Shown: positions 35,231-44,686 of the stretch, piece after piece
How the letters are laid out: each line of letters begins with the position of its first letter
Numbering within the stretch: position 1 is the first letter of the stretch
Source: Mycobacterium sp. D16Q13
GTDB taxonomy: Bacteria > Actinomycetota > Actinomycetes > Mycobacteriales > Mycobacteriaceae
Direction: 5' to 3'
NCBI RefSeq assembly: GCF_002013375.1
Contig: NZ_MAEW01000001.1
Coordinates: forward strand, 248,001 to 312,000
DNA length: 64,000 nt
Position numbers and translations under genes: made by a program
Notes under the pieces: model-generated
Told to the model about the DNA's origin: nothing
Seen by the model: only the letters and a program-made list of their open reading frames with translations
Databases searched by the model: none

Positions 35231-36316
35231 TCAGGCTCCGGCGTTGCGGACGTACAACAGGCGATCGGATGCCTCGATGGAATCGACCTCGGGTGCATCC
35301 ACCCGGTGCAGAGTGCCATCGCGCACCACACCCAGGACGATGTCCGAGAGATGACGCGGTGAACCACCGACCTCGCTGCGCTCCACCTCGCGTTCGGCGA
35401 TCGCAAACCCCGCCTCGGGGGTGAGCAGATCCTCGATCATCTCGACGACGCGCGGCGTCGAGGTGGCGATGCCCAGCAGCCGTCCCGCCGTTTCCGAAGA
35501 CACCACCACCGAGTCGGCGCCCGACTGGCGCAGCAGGTGGACATTCTCGGCCTCACGGATCGCGGCGACGATCTTGGCGTTGGGGGCCAGCTCCCGCGCG
35601 GTCAGCGTGACCAGCACAGAGGTGTCGTCCCGGTTGGCGGCCACGATGATCGACTTCGCGTGCTGCACACCCGCGAGGCGCAAGACATCCGATTTGGTGG
35701 CGCTGCCGCGCACGGTCACCAGGTCAGAGGCCGCCGCAGCATCCAGGGCCATCTGGTCTTCGTCGACGACCACGATCTCGGCCGGGGCGGCGCCGTCGGA
35801 GAGCATCGCCTGAACGGCGGTCTTCCCCTTAGTGCCGTATCCGACGACAACAGTGTGGTTGCGCACGCGGGCCCTCCATCGCTGGATCTTCAGTGCTTGA
35901 CGCGAACGTTCGGTGAGCGCTTCCACCGTGGTACCGACCAGAACGATCAGGAACAGCAGCCGCAGCGGCGTGATGACGAGGATGTTCACCAGCCGCGCGC
36001 CCTCGGTGTACGGGGTGATATCGCCGTAGCCGGTAGTAGAGAGCGAGACGGTGGCGTAGTAGAAGCAATCCAGGAAGCTGAGCGGATCGCTCTCCTCTGG
36101 GGTGGATGCGACGTCGCGGTAACCGCTGCGGTCTGCGTACACCACCAGTACGGCAGCGAAGAGCGTGCCTACCGCGATGAGGATGCGCTTTCCGATGGCT
36201 CGCCACGGGCTGGCCGCATTTTCGGGGATACGCAGAACACCGACGAGTGCGTGGTCTGGCTGTGCGGTCAGCGCCTGGTCAATGCCACGAAACCGCTGGC
36301 GAAACTTACCGGCCAT
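35231..36316 (-). CDS. Potassium channel protein with RCK/TrkA domain
   Basis: 361 residues, corresponding to Rv3200c. Two transmembrane helices flank the pore: ILIAVGTLFAAVLVVYA near residue 50, the selectivity filter TTGYGD near 95, then VNILVITPLRLLFLIVLVG. A cytoplasmic RCK (TrkA-N) domain follows (VVVGYGTKGKTAVQAML near 160), and a C-terminal TrkA-C-like region ends the chain. It should be a K+-selective channel of the plasma membrane gated by a nucleotide or ion. Its stop is one base before the nudC start. Confidence 0.88.
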   Translation of the reverse strand: MAGKFRQRFRGIDQALTAQPDHALVGVLRIPENAASPWRAIGKRILIAVGTLFAAVLVVYADRSGYRDVASTPEESDPLSFLDCFYYATVSLSTTGYGDITPYTEGARLVNILVITPLRLLFLIVLVGTTVEALTERSRQALKIQRWRARVRNHTVVVGYGTKGKTAVQAMLSDGAAPAEIVVVDEDQMALDAAAASDLVTVRGSATKSDVLRLAGVQHAKSIIVAANRDDTSVLVTLTARELAPNAKIVAAIREAENVHLLRQSGADSVVVSSETAGRLLGIATSTPRVVEMIEDLLTPEAGFAIAEREVERSEVGGSPRHLSDIVLGVVRDGTLHRVDAPEVDSIEASDRLLYVRNAGA

Positions 36317-36420
36317 ATGCCGATCGCGTCCGAGTCAGCGGTTGCACGGGTGTCAATCTACTCACATGGCGCCCGCGATTCGCGTTGGCTAGCGGGTTGG
36401 CGACGAAGTTTGGCCGGATC

Positions 36421-39400
36421 TCAATCCCCCGTCAGCCCCGCGAACTCGCTTGCCTGTGGCAGCTCGGGTAGTTCGGCGGGGGCGACCGTGCGCCCCGAGC
36501 GCACATAGTGGAACACCGCACTCACCCGTGCGGGATCGATGCCCTGTAATGCCGCCCACGCATGCCGGTACGCGGCCAGCTGCAGGGCGGCGGCCTCCAT
36601 CTCAACACCCGACGGCTCGTGACCGGTCTTCCAGTCCACGACGGTCCAGGTGCCGTCGCGAGATCCGAACACCGCGTCGATCCGGCCGCGGACAATGGTC
36701 CCGGCGACGGAAATCTCGAACGGCACCTCGATCTCGGCGGGGGTTCGGTCCGCCCACGGCGAGGCAAGGAATGCCGACTGCAGCGCCGCCAGATCCTCGG
36801 CGTCCTCGAACTCTCCGTATCCGTCACCCGGTAGATCGTCGAAATCAATGAGGCGTACCGACCCGTAGTGACGTTGCACCCAGGAGTGGAATGCGGTGCC
36901 GCGGCGCGCTTCAAGGTCTGGACGTGTAGGGCGTGGACGCATCAGCCGGCGTGCCAGCGCCTGCGGATCCTGGCGCAGCTCGACGAGGCTTGTCACCGAC
37001 AGATGTTGAGGCAGAGTGATTTCCGGACGACGATGGGCTTGCTCTCGCTCACGCAGCAGCGCATCGACATCGGCGGCCCATCCCTCGTGATCCTCGTCTT
37101 CGTCCTGGACCAGCGGCGCTGTGCCGGCGCGCGCTTCCCGGACCATCTGCGCTCCCGCTTCGATCTCGCCGCGCCGGCCCGCGAGTGGGTCTGCGGGCCA
37201 TTGCGTTTCGACGGTCTGGTCGAGCATCGGATTGCGCTCACCCGCCGCGGGTGCGGGGGCCCACTCCTCGACAGTTCCACAGGGAATGCCTTCGGCGGCC
37301 GCGTATTCGATGACATCACGCAACTCGACCAGAAAATCGGACGGCCCCTTGGGCTTGAGTCCGGTCTGGCCCCAATGATGTCCCGAAACAAAGAGCTGCT
37401 CGGCTGATCGGGTCACTGCCACATACAGCAGCCGGCGCTCCTCGTCGATCCGGCGGGTGGACAGGCTGTCCTTGTGCCGCGCGATGGCATCGGAAAGCTG
37501 TTTACGGTTCGTAACGCCCTCGGTGTCCAGCTGAGGGACGCCGAAACGATCCCCCAAGGTGGCGCGATCCCCGCGCACCAACGGCGGCAGCTCGGTGGCG
37601 CTCGTCAGCCAGGTCGGCGCGGCCACGCCCGACGGGAACACTCCGGCACTCAGATGCGGGACGGCGACCACGTCCCATTCCAGCCCCTTGGCCGAATGCA
37701 CAGTCAGGATCTGTACCCGCCCCGGGCTGGTCGCGACTTCCACCGGTGTGAAGCCCTTTTCGACCTCCCACGCCGCGTCTAGGTACTGCAGAAACGCGGC
37801 GATCACCGCAACCGGGTCGCTCTGGTCGGCGGCCTCCGCGAAACCAGCAGCGACATCGGTGAACGCGCGCAGCTGCTCCAGACCGCCCGTGCGGCGACCG
37901 GCGAAGAGCTCGACATCGAGCGCCAACACGCGCTGCACCTCGGAGATCAGGTCGGTGAGCGGCATCCCAAGCCGAGCGCGTAACGCGGACAGTTCGCGTC
38001 GCAGCGCCGTCAGGCGAGTCCAACCCTCCGGCGAATACTGTTCGGGCGCACCGGGATCGCTGACGGCATCGGCCAGACACGGAATGTCCGCGTGCTCCCC
38101 CGCCACGTCGGTGCCGGTCCGACCGAATCCCGTCGCCCGTCGCCACAGCACCGCCAGGTCGTGAGCTCCAAGGCGCCATCTCGGACCGGTCAACACACGC
38201 AAGGCGGCCGGACCTGCGGTCGGGTCCGCAACGAGACGCAGCATCGCCACCGTATCGGCGACCTCCGGGAGCCCAAGCAGACCCGTCAATCCAACCACTT
38301 CGACCGGAACACCGTGCGCCGCAAGGACCTCCGCCATGGGGGCGGCATCGCTATTGCGCCTGACCAACACCGCCGACGACGGCGGACGGTTCCCGTCACG
38401 ACGCGCGTCCTCGTACACCGAGGCCAGTTTCTTTGCGACCCATTCTCGTTCGGCGACGATATCGCCGAACAGCGCGCAGGCGATGTTGCCGGAGGTAGCG
38501 TCCGGCCGGGGACGCAGCGGCCGGACCGCCACCGAACGCCGCCGCGCTTCCTCGGACACGGCATTAGCCAGATGCAGAGCCTCGGGTGGGTTACGCCAGC
38601 TGGTGCGCAGTTCCCTTGTGGGCGCCGGTGATCCGTCCGGCAGCGGGAAATCGGTGGTGAACCGGGGCAAATTCGTCGCCGACGCGCCGCGCCAGCCGTA
38701 GATGGACTGGATTGGATCGCCCACCGCGGTCAACGCCAGCGAGGGGTCGACGCCCTGACCGAACAAGGACGACAGCAAGATGCGTTGAGCATGCCCGGTG
38801 TCCTGGTACTCGTCGAGCAACACCACGCGGTACCGATCCCGCTGAGTCTGTCCAACGACGGCGTGGTCGGCGGCCAGACGAGCCGACAGCGACATTTGTG
38901 CTCCGAAATCGAGAACACCGCGAGCGCGCATCTGCGTCATCAGCTGTTCCACGATCGCGACGAGCTGCGCTCGTTCACGCTGCGTCTCGACCAGACGCAA
39001 CAACCACGCACTCGGCCGGCCCTCCCGCTGCGAGGGACCCGGCGGCAGGGTATGAATCAGCTGTTCCAGCTCGTCATGCGAGGACAGCAGATCGCTGGTA
39101 TCCACCAGATGCTCAGACAGCTGGCCGGCGAGTGCGAGCACCTGAGCGGTGACCGCCCCGGGCGTCTTCTCGGTATCCAGATCCCCATCGAAATCGCAGA
39201 CCAACCGGAACGCCAACTGCCACAACTGCGTTTCGGTCAGCAGGCGCGCATTCGGCTCCATGGGCAGCAGCAATCCGTGCTCGCGCAGCAAGGTACCGGC
39301 ATAGGCGTGGTACGTGGCGATCACCGGATCGGCTTCATCGGCCGTGACGGGCGCCATGATGCCGCTTCCCGCCAGCCGAGCGAGCCGCGATCTGACCCGG

Positions 39401-39639
39401 CGTAACAATTGACCCGCGGCCTTGCGGGTAAACGTCAACCCAAGCACCTGGCCGGGGGTGGCGTATCCGTTGGCCACCAGCCACACCACCCGGGCAGCCA
39501 TCGTCTCCGTCTTGCCCGCACCGGCACCCGCGATCACCACCATCGGACCGGGTGGAGCCCCGATCACGGCGGCCTGCTCATCGGTGGGCTCGAAAAGCCC
39601 AAGCGCCCGGGATAGTTCGGACGGGGAGTATGCGCTCAT
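36421..39639 (-). CDS. adnB: Helicase-nuclease subunit AdnB
   Basis: 1072 residues. An N-terminal UvrD-like motor (IAGAGAGKTETM near residue 40, LLDEYQDTGHAQ, GDPIQSIYGWRGA, LTVHSAKGLEWDVV, YVAVTRSAEQLFV) is fused to a C-terminal RecB-family nuclease with VVDWKTGHEP near 1001. It matches M. tuberculosis Rv3201c, the AdnB subunit of the AdnAB machine that resects double-strand ends for recombination. The start ATG at 39639 overlaps the adnA stop (ATGA), giving strict coupling. An upstream in-frame ATG at 39648 is less likely. Confidence 0.92.
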   Translation of the reverse strand: MSAYSPSELSRALGLFEPTDEQAAVIGAPPGPMVVIAGAGAGKTETMAARVVWLVANGYATPGQVLGLTFTRKAAGQLLRRVRSRLARLAGSGIMAPVTADEADPVIATYHAYAGTLLREHGLLLPMEPNARLLTETQLWQLAFRLVCDFDGDLDTEKTPGAVTAQVLALAGQLSEHLVDTSDLLSSHDELEQLIHTLPPGPSQREGRPSAWLLRLVETQRERAQLVAIVEQLMTQMRARGVLDFGAQMSLSARLAADHAVVGQTQRDRYRVVLLDEYQDTGHAQRILLSSLFGQGVDPSLALTAVGDPIQSIYGWRGASATNLPRFTTDFPLPDGSPAPTRELRTSWRNPPEALHLANAVSEEARRRSVAVRPLRPRPDATSGNIACALFGDIVAEREWVAKKLASVYEDARRDGNRPPSSAVLVRRNSDAAPMAEVLAAHGVPVEVVGLTGLLGLPEVADTVAMLRLVADPTAGPAALRVLTGPRWRLGAHDLAVLWRRATGFGRTGTDVAGEHADIPCLADAVSDPGAPEQYSPEGWTRLTALRRELSALRARLGMPLTDLISEVQRVLALDVELFAGRRTGGLEQLRAFTDVAAGFAEAADQSDPVAVIAAFLQYLDAAWEVEKGFTPVEVATSPGRVQILTVHSAKGLEWDVVAVPHLSAGVFPSGVAAPTWLTSATELPPLVRGDRATLGDRFGVPQLDTEGVTNRKQLSDAIARHKDSLSTRRIDEERRLLYVAVTRSAEQLFVSGHHWGQTGLKPKGPSDFLVELRDVIEYAAAEGIPCGTVEEWAPAPAAGERNPMLDQTVETQWPADPLAGRRGEIEAGAQMVREARAGTAPLVQDEDEDHEGWAADVDALLREREQAHRRPEITLPQHLSVTSLVELRQDPQALARRLMRPRPTRPDLEARRGTAFHSWVQRHYGSVRLIDFDDLPGDGYGEFEDAEDLAALQSAFLASPWADRTPAEIEVPFEISVAGTIVRGRIDAVFGSRDGTWTVVDWKTGHEPSGVEMEAAALQLAAYRHAWAALQGIDPARVSAVFHYVRSGRTVAPAELPELPQASEFAGLTGD

Positions 39640-42600
39640 GACTGGCACACCGCCTGTCCATCAGCCTGTGCGGGGCAGCATGCCCGCAGCGGGCAGTGTC
39701 CGCATCCGTCGTTGACCCGCGCGATGAACATCGGGCCCTGCGTGTTGGCCGCGGCGGTGTGAATAGTTTCGCGCCAGGCCTCCCGGGCAGCAGGGGTCAA
39801 CGGATCCTGGTGTCGTTGAGTGGCCCCGTCATCGAGATTCGGTTTCGCGACGTACACCAGCCGACCGCCGCCCGGCTCGCCCGCGGGTTGGTCGATGATG
39901 AGCCCTTCGGCGGCGGCGACTTGGTACGTGGCGAGCTGAGCGTGTTGTTGCGCATCGTCTTTGGTGGCGGGGCTCTTCCCGGTCTTGATATCGATGACGA
40001 CGGCGCGCCCCTCGGCATCCCGTTCCAGTCGGTCGATGCGGCCGACCAGCCGCACCTGCGGATGGTCCGCATGCGTGAGCACTCCGTCGACGCCGATCTC
40101 TCGACCTACTTCAGTGAGCTCACCGCGCGTCGCCACGCGCCACGTGGTGAACGCCTCCAGTAGCTCATGATGCCTCTGCAATTCGTTACGCGCATACCAC
40201 CGCGACTCGAATGGCATTGATTTCCAAGCCTTGTCGAGTTCCCGGCGCATCGTGTCGGCATCTGCGGAGTGCTCGCCGACAAGCGCGTGCACCAATGTTC
40301 CGAGCGCTCGGCGCGGGTCCGTGAGGTCAGTGCCGCCGTGCCGTTCCAATAGCCAGCGCAGCGGGCACGCCATGAGCGTCTCGACGTTCGACGGCGACAA
40401 GCGAACCGGACCATCCTGGGCATGCCACAGCGGGTCCTCACTACTGATACCGGCAAGCCCGTACCAGGATTCGGGATCCGCACCGGTGACACCGGCGTCG
40501 GCGAGCCGGGCAAGTTGTCGGGCGGCGCGCTGGCGGCGGCCCTCACTCACCGTGCCTGCGGACGCGGTGACGACGGCTCGCAGCTCGCCCACGAGGTTCG
40601 CAACGGTCAATGCCCGAGACTCCGGTGTTCCCGGACGGCGATCCGGCATCACCCATTCCGGATGCGCCGCCATGAGCTCAGCCAGGAAGCGCGAAGCCAT
40701 CGCGGGACCGCCACCCATATCGGCGTTTTCGTTGTCGACGGCGGTAACGAGAACGCGGCGCGCGGCCCTGCCCACGGCGAGTAGCAGCAGCCGGCGTTCC
40801 TCGGCCAGCGCCACCGCCGACCCGTCGACATGCGCGACATGGTCGATGCCTGCCAACACATCCATCAGTTCCTGGGTGCGCAGCACCCCGCCCCGCACGG
40901 CCGTGTTGGGCCATAGCCCTTCCTGCACACCGGGGATCGCCACCACATCCCACTGGCGGCCTACGGCAGCGTGCGCACTGACGATGGAGACCGCATCAGG
41001 CCCGCCGGTCGCGCGCTGACCGGCGAGCGCCAGCGACCGGATGTGGTCGATCAATCCCGTCACGCCGATACCCGGCGTGCGCGCCACATGTTCGGATGCC
41101 AGGTCGAACAGTGCGGACACCGCGTCGAGGTCCCGATCCGCTTGAGCGCCCAGCGGACCTCCGCGTTGAGACAACCCGTCCCAACGTCGCTGTAGACCCG
41201 ACCGGGTCCACGCGGCCCACAGCACGTCGAGAACACTGGCCCCGGAGGTGACGGACTCACGTGCCGAGGCGATCACTGCCCGCACGCGCCGCAGTGGCGC
41301 GGCCTGGATGTCAGTGAGCGCGGTGAGCTGCGTGTCATCGGCATCGACAAGAACCGCACGCAACAGCTCAGCACTGTTTTCGCCCGTGCCCCGCGCTTCC
41401 CCGGAACGTAGCAACTGGCGTCGTAACCGCCGGAGCGCCACCGGATCCACCCGCCCGATCGGGCCGGTCACCAGTGTCACCGCGTCCTCGTCGTTCAGTC
41501 TGCCTTGTGCGGCGCAGACCGCCAGCAGTAACGCGTGCACGGCGGGAACGGCGGCGACAGGACCGTCATACGACTCCGCATGTACGGGGACACCCGCCGA
41601 CTGCAGCGCGCGCCGAAGGGCCGCACCACTGCGGGGTACCGACCTGACGATGACCGCCATCTGAGACCACGGCACACCGTCGATCAGGTGAGACCGTCGC
41701 AGCAGGTCGACAACCAGCGATGCCTCTGCGGTTTCGGTGGGCACGGCGGCAAGACGTACGGCGGCCAACACGTTCTCCGCCCCCGCGATCGTGCGGGCAG
41801 GTGAGCTTCCGGGTAACCGCCCCGCCACCGCGTTCGCAAGTTCGGCGACCGGTGCGGCGCACCGGTACGAACTGTCGAGCATGATCGTCGTGGCCCCGCC
41901 GTCAGTACCAGTCTGCAACAGCTGCGCGTCGGCACCACGGAAGCCGAACACGGTTTGGTTGGGATCACCCGTGAACACCGACAACGAGGCACTCCCCGCG
42001 AGCAGCCGCACCATCAGCGCCGCCTGCGGATCAAGGTGCTGGGAATCGTCGACGAGCAGAAGGCCGATGCGGGCACGCTCCGCGGCAAGAATTGCCGGCT
42101 CGACAGCGAAGGTCTCTAGTGCCGATCCGACCAGTTCGGCGGCGCCGAGTGCCGGCACCGTGGCCTGCGGAGCCGCCATGCCCACCGCCGACCGCAGCAG
42201 CATGATCTCCTCGTACTGCCGGGCAAGGTCGGCGACCGCGACCCACTCCGGTCGATTGTGCCGCCGCCCGATCGCGCGAAGCTCCTTGGCGTCAACACCG
42301 CGCTCGGTGCAACGCGCCATGAGATCTCGAACACCGGTCGCGAAACCGGCCGTCGTCAGCGCGGGCCGCAGCGAAGCGGGCCAGGAGCCGCTGTTGTCTT
42401 CAGCATTGCCACACAACAACTCCCGCACAATGCTGTCCTGCTCGGCAGCTGTGATCAAGCGCGGCGGCGGATTGCCCTGGCGAGCCGCATGGGCGGCGAG
42501 CACGGCGAAGGCATAGGAGTGCACGGTGCGAACCATAGGTTCACGGATGGCGATGGAACCGTTGCGCTCGAACACCGCGGCCGAGATCCGGCTACGCAGG

Positions 42601-42809
42601 TCGACGCTCGCCCGGGTGGAACCGGCGAGCACGAGAACGGATTCCGGACTCGCGCCCGCGGCAATTCGTGCGGCCACAATGTCGACCAGCAGGCTCGTCT
42701 TCCCGGTTCCGCTACCGCCGACCACCACGAACCGGCCCTGCCGGTCCGGGGCCAGCAGATCCGCCGCGGCACCATCCCAGGATCGGGTCGAAGCTGTCGG
42801 CGTCGGCAT
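39636..42809 (-). CDS. adnA: Helicase-nuclease subunit AdnA
   Basis: 1057 residues, the partner of AdnB, corresponding to Rv3202c. The motor domain has VVGGSGTGKTSLLVD near residue 36 and LLVDDSQHLDPQA as motif II, where the usual DE is DD, in line with the weaker AdnA motor. The C-terminal nuclease has VIDIKTGKSP near 940. An iron-sulfur cysteine cluster (GCGHCPLRACCPAQ) closes the chain. I start it at the ATG at 42809; the ORF is open to 43394 but that part overlaps lipV. adnA and lipV are divergent with 90 bases between them. Confidence 0.91.
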   Translation of the reverse strand: MPTPTASTRSWDGAAADLLAPDRQGRFVVVGGSGTGKTSLLVDIVAARIAAGASPESVLVLAGSTRASVDLRSRISAAVFERNGSIAIREPMVRTVHSYAFAVLAAHAARQGNPPPRLITAAEQDSIVRELLCGNAEDNSGSWPASLRPALTTAGFATGVRDLMARCTERGVDAKELRAIGRRHNRPEWVAVADLARQYEEIMLLRSAVGMAAPQATVPALGAAELVGSALETFAVEPAILAAERARIGLLLVDDSQHLDPQAALMVRLLAGSASLSVFTGDPNQTVFGFRGADAQLLQTGTDGGATTIMLDSSYRCAAPVAELANAVAGRLPGSSPARTIAGAENVLAAVRLAAVPTETAEASLVVDLLRRSHLIDGVPWSQMAVIVRSVPRSGAALRRALQSAGVPVHAESYDGPVAAVPAVHALLLAVCAAQGRLNDEDAVTLVTGPIGRVDPVALRRLRRQLLRSGEARGTGENSAELLRAVLVDADDTQLTALTDIQAAPLRRVRAVIASARESVTSGASVLDVLWAAWTRSGLQRRWDGLSQRGGPLGAQADRDLDAVSALFDLASEHVARTPGIGVTGLIDHIRSLALAGQRATGGPDAVSIVSAHAAVGRQWDVVAIPGVQEGLWPNTAVRGGVLRTQELMDVLAGIDHVAHVDGSAVALAEERRLLLLAVGRAARRVLVTAVDNENADMGGGPAMASRFLAELMAAHPEWVMPDRRPGTPESRALTVANLVGELRAVVTASAGTVSEGRRQRAARQLARLADAGVTGADPESWYGLAGISSEDPLWHAQDGPVRLSPSNVETLMACPLRWLLERHGGTDLTDPRRALGTLVHALVGEHSADADTMRRELDKAWKSMPFESRWYARNELQRHHELLEAFTTWRVATRGELTEVGREIGVDGVLTHADHPQVRLVGRIDRLERDAEGRAVVIDIKTGKSPATKDDAQQHAQLATYQVAAAEGLIIDQPAGEPGGGRLVYVAKPNLDDGATQRHQDPLTPAAREAWRETIHTAAANTQGPMFIARVNDGCGHCPLRACCPAQADGQAVCQS

Positions 42810-42899
42810 ATGCAGATCACAGCACGGGGGTCCGACAAGCCGATCTGACCTGGGTATCGGTTCAGAGACAATGCCGGGAATCGTGGCAGGATTCGACGG

Positions 42900-43682
42900 G
42901 TGACACCGACGCTGAACACCCACCGGTACGGCCCCGACGAACCCGCGCGTCTCGTGGCGTTGCACGGGCTCACCGGACACTGCAAGCGCTGGGCGCCGCT
43001 TTTCGATGAGCACCTCCCCGATGTGTCCACCCTGGCACCGGATCTGCTGGGTCACGGACACTCCCCCGCGCCCGCGCCGTGGTCGCTGGAAGCCCACGCC
43101 GATGCGGTAGCCGCCGTGCTCGACGAGACCCAGACCGGGCCCATCGTGGTGGTGGCGCACTCGTTTGGCGGCGCCACCGCATTGCACCTGGCTGCGCGCA
43201 GACCCGATCTGGTGAAGTCGCTCGTGCTCTTGGATCCCGCGATCGGCCTCGACGGTGACTGGATGCGCCAGATCGCCGAACAGATGGTGGCCTACCCGGA
43301 TTACACCGACCGCGCCGAAGCAAAATCGGACAAGGTCGCAGGAGCTTGGTCGGACGTACCGGATCACGTCATCGAAGCAGAACTCGATGAACACCTGATC
43401 CAGCTGCCGAACGGCCGGTGGGGCTGGCGTATGAACCTGCCTGCCGTGGTCACCGCATGGAGTGAACTGGCACGCGATATCACCCTACCCGCCAACACCA
43501 TTCACGTTACCTTGCTACGAGCCACCCGGACCGCGCCACCCTACGTAACCACCGGGCTACTGGACGGACTCGTGGCCAGACTTGGCGATCGGTTCGAACT
43601 GGTGGACATCGACTGCGATCACATGGTGTCCCAATCGCGGCCCGTCGAGACCGCGGCCGCGATACGGTCACACCTGGAGTGA
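42900..43682 (+). CDS. lipV: Alpha/beta hydrolase, LipV-like lipase/esterase
   Basis: 260 residues of the alpha/beta-hydrolase fold. LVALHGLTGHCKRW near residue 18 is the oxyanion region, VVAHSFGGATALH near 84 holds the serine nucleophile, and DIDCDHMVSQSRP near 240 the catalytic His. Position and length match Rv3203 (LipV). Substrate unknown; no signal peptide. The start is a GTG at 42900. The stop codon lies two bases before the ATG of the ATL gene, so the two are coupled. Confidence 0.85.
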   Translation: MTPTLNTHRYGPDEPARLVALHGLTGHCKRWAPLFDEHLPDVSTLAPDLLGHGHSPAPAPWSLEAHADAVAAVLDETQTGPIVVVAHSFGGATALHLAARRPDLVKSLVLLDPAIGLDGDWMRQIAEQMVAYPDYTDRAEAKSDKVAGAWSDVPDHVIEAELDEHLIQLPNGRWGWRMNLPAVVTAWSELARDITLPANTIHVTLLRATRTAPPYVTTGLLDGLVARLGDRFELVDIDCDHMVSQSRPVETAAAIRSHLE

Positions 43683-43684
43683 TC

Positions 43685-43981
43685 ATGGCGACAGTTACCG
43701 AGGAACAGGTCGAGCTGGTGCGCTCGCTGGTCGCGTCGATACCGGCCGGACGAGTGGCCACGTATGGCGATATCGCAAACGCGGCAGGCCTTTCCAGCGC
43801 ACGAATCGTGGGGTGGATTATGCGCACCGACTCCGCCGATCTGCCCTGGCATCGCGTGATCGGGGCCAGCGGTCGCCCCGCACCCCACATCCGGACTCGC
43901 CAGCTCGAATTACTCAGGGCCGAGGGTGTACTGGCGGTGGACGGACGAATCGCGTTACGCGACGTCCGCCACGGCTTCTAG
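43685..43981 (+). CDS. Alkyltransferase-like (ATL) DNA-binding protein
   Basis: About 98 residues with the fold of the O6-alkylguanine-DNA alkyltransferase DNA-binding domain (GRVATYGDIANAAGL and the recognition helix). The active-site PCHR motif is PWHRVI, with Trp in place of the reactive cysteine, the hallmark of ATL proteins. Such proteins cannot transfer alkyl groups but bind O6-alkylguanine and hand it to nucleotide excision repair. It corresponds to Rv3204. An overlapping GTG at 43679 is an alternative start. The 3' end overlaps the convergent cbiX-like gene by 27 bases. Confidence 0.87.
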   Translation: MATVTEEQVELVRSLVASIPAGRVATYGDIANAAGLSSARIVGWIMRTDSADLPWHRVIGASGRPAPHIRTRQLELLRAEGVLAVDGRIALRDVRHGF

Positions 43982-44686
43982 GGCACCCGACACCACCGTG
44001 GCCGAAGCGAACCGTCGCACCAAGAGATCTACAATCTCGGGATGCACACCCAACGGCTGCGCGACGCCGTCTGCGCCACAATCGGCAAGGCGCTCCTGAA
44101 AAAGCCCCTGCGCCAGGAGATATGACGCGATGAAGACGCGTTGGCCATTCGCACGGGCCGCAGCGACCATGTCGGGCACCCGCGGTTCACCTGTCGCGAC
44201 ATAGCCGACGGTGACGGGTCCTGTGTGACGCTCCAACATGCCCGCCGCGGTGTGAACCTCATGGCGCGCACAGGGATCGGAGGATCCTGCTGCGGCGAGC
44301 ACCACCGCATCGCCACGACGCCATCCGGCCTCACGCAGCCGCTCGGTCATGACCCTGGCCAACACGGGATCGGGCCCCAACGCTTGAGTGACGGCCACAT
44401 TCGGATGTCCACTCAGCTCGACATGCTGCGGAATATCGTGGTGCACATGGTATCCCGATGCCAGAAACGCAGGAAGCAGAACCGCTGGGCCTTCGATCGT
44501 CGACAGCACCTCTGACGGGGTCGGCCCCAGCACGTCGACGAACGCGGTGCGCACCGATCCGATACGCAGCGACACCGCCTCGGCGAGCGCCGCGATGTTC
44601 TCCACTCCAGCGGCCGAACGCGTTCCATGTGCGACTAGGACGAGTTCAACCGCGGATGAGCCGCGTGCGCGAAGACCGTCATCCAC
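43955..44686 (-). CDS. CbiX/SirB-type sirohydrochlorin chelatase-like protein
   Basis: About 243 residues with the two-lobed CbiX/SirB architecture: LVLVAHGTRSAAGVENI at the start and LLPAFLASGYHVHHDI around residue 75, which supplies metal-binding histidines. It should insert iron (or cobalt) into sirohydrochlorin, making siroheme for the NirB nitrite reductase encoded upstream in the same transcript. It resembles Rv0259c. The GTG at 44686 (GGGGA upstream) is preferred over a TTG at 44698. It overlaps the preceding gene by eight bases, so it is translationally coupled. Confidence 0.83.
   Translation of the reverse strand: MDDGLRARGSSAVELVLVAHGTRSAAGVENIAALAEAVSLRIGSVRTAFVDVLGPTPSEVLSTIEGPAVLLPAFLASGYHVHHDIPQHVELSGHPNVAVTQALGPDPVLARVMTERLREAGWRRGDAVVLAAAGSSDPCARHEVHTAAGMLERHTGPVTVGYVATGEPRVPDMVAAARANGQRVFIASYLLAQGLFQERLADCGADGVAQPLGVHPEIVDLLVRRFASATVVSGALEAVADVA

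Noticed and set aside
42810..43394. Upstream extension of adnA
   Set aside because: The frame is open but lies opposite lipV, has no conserved motif and would add 195 residues ahead of the P-loop domain.
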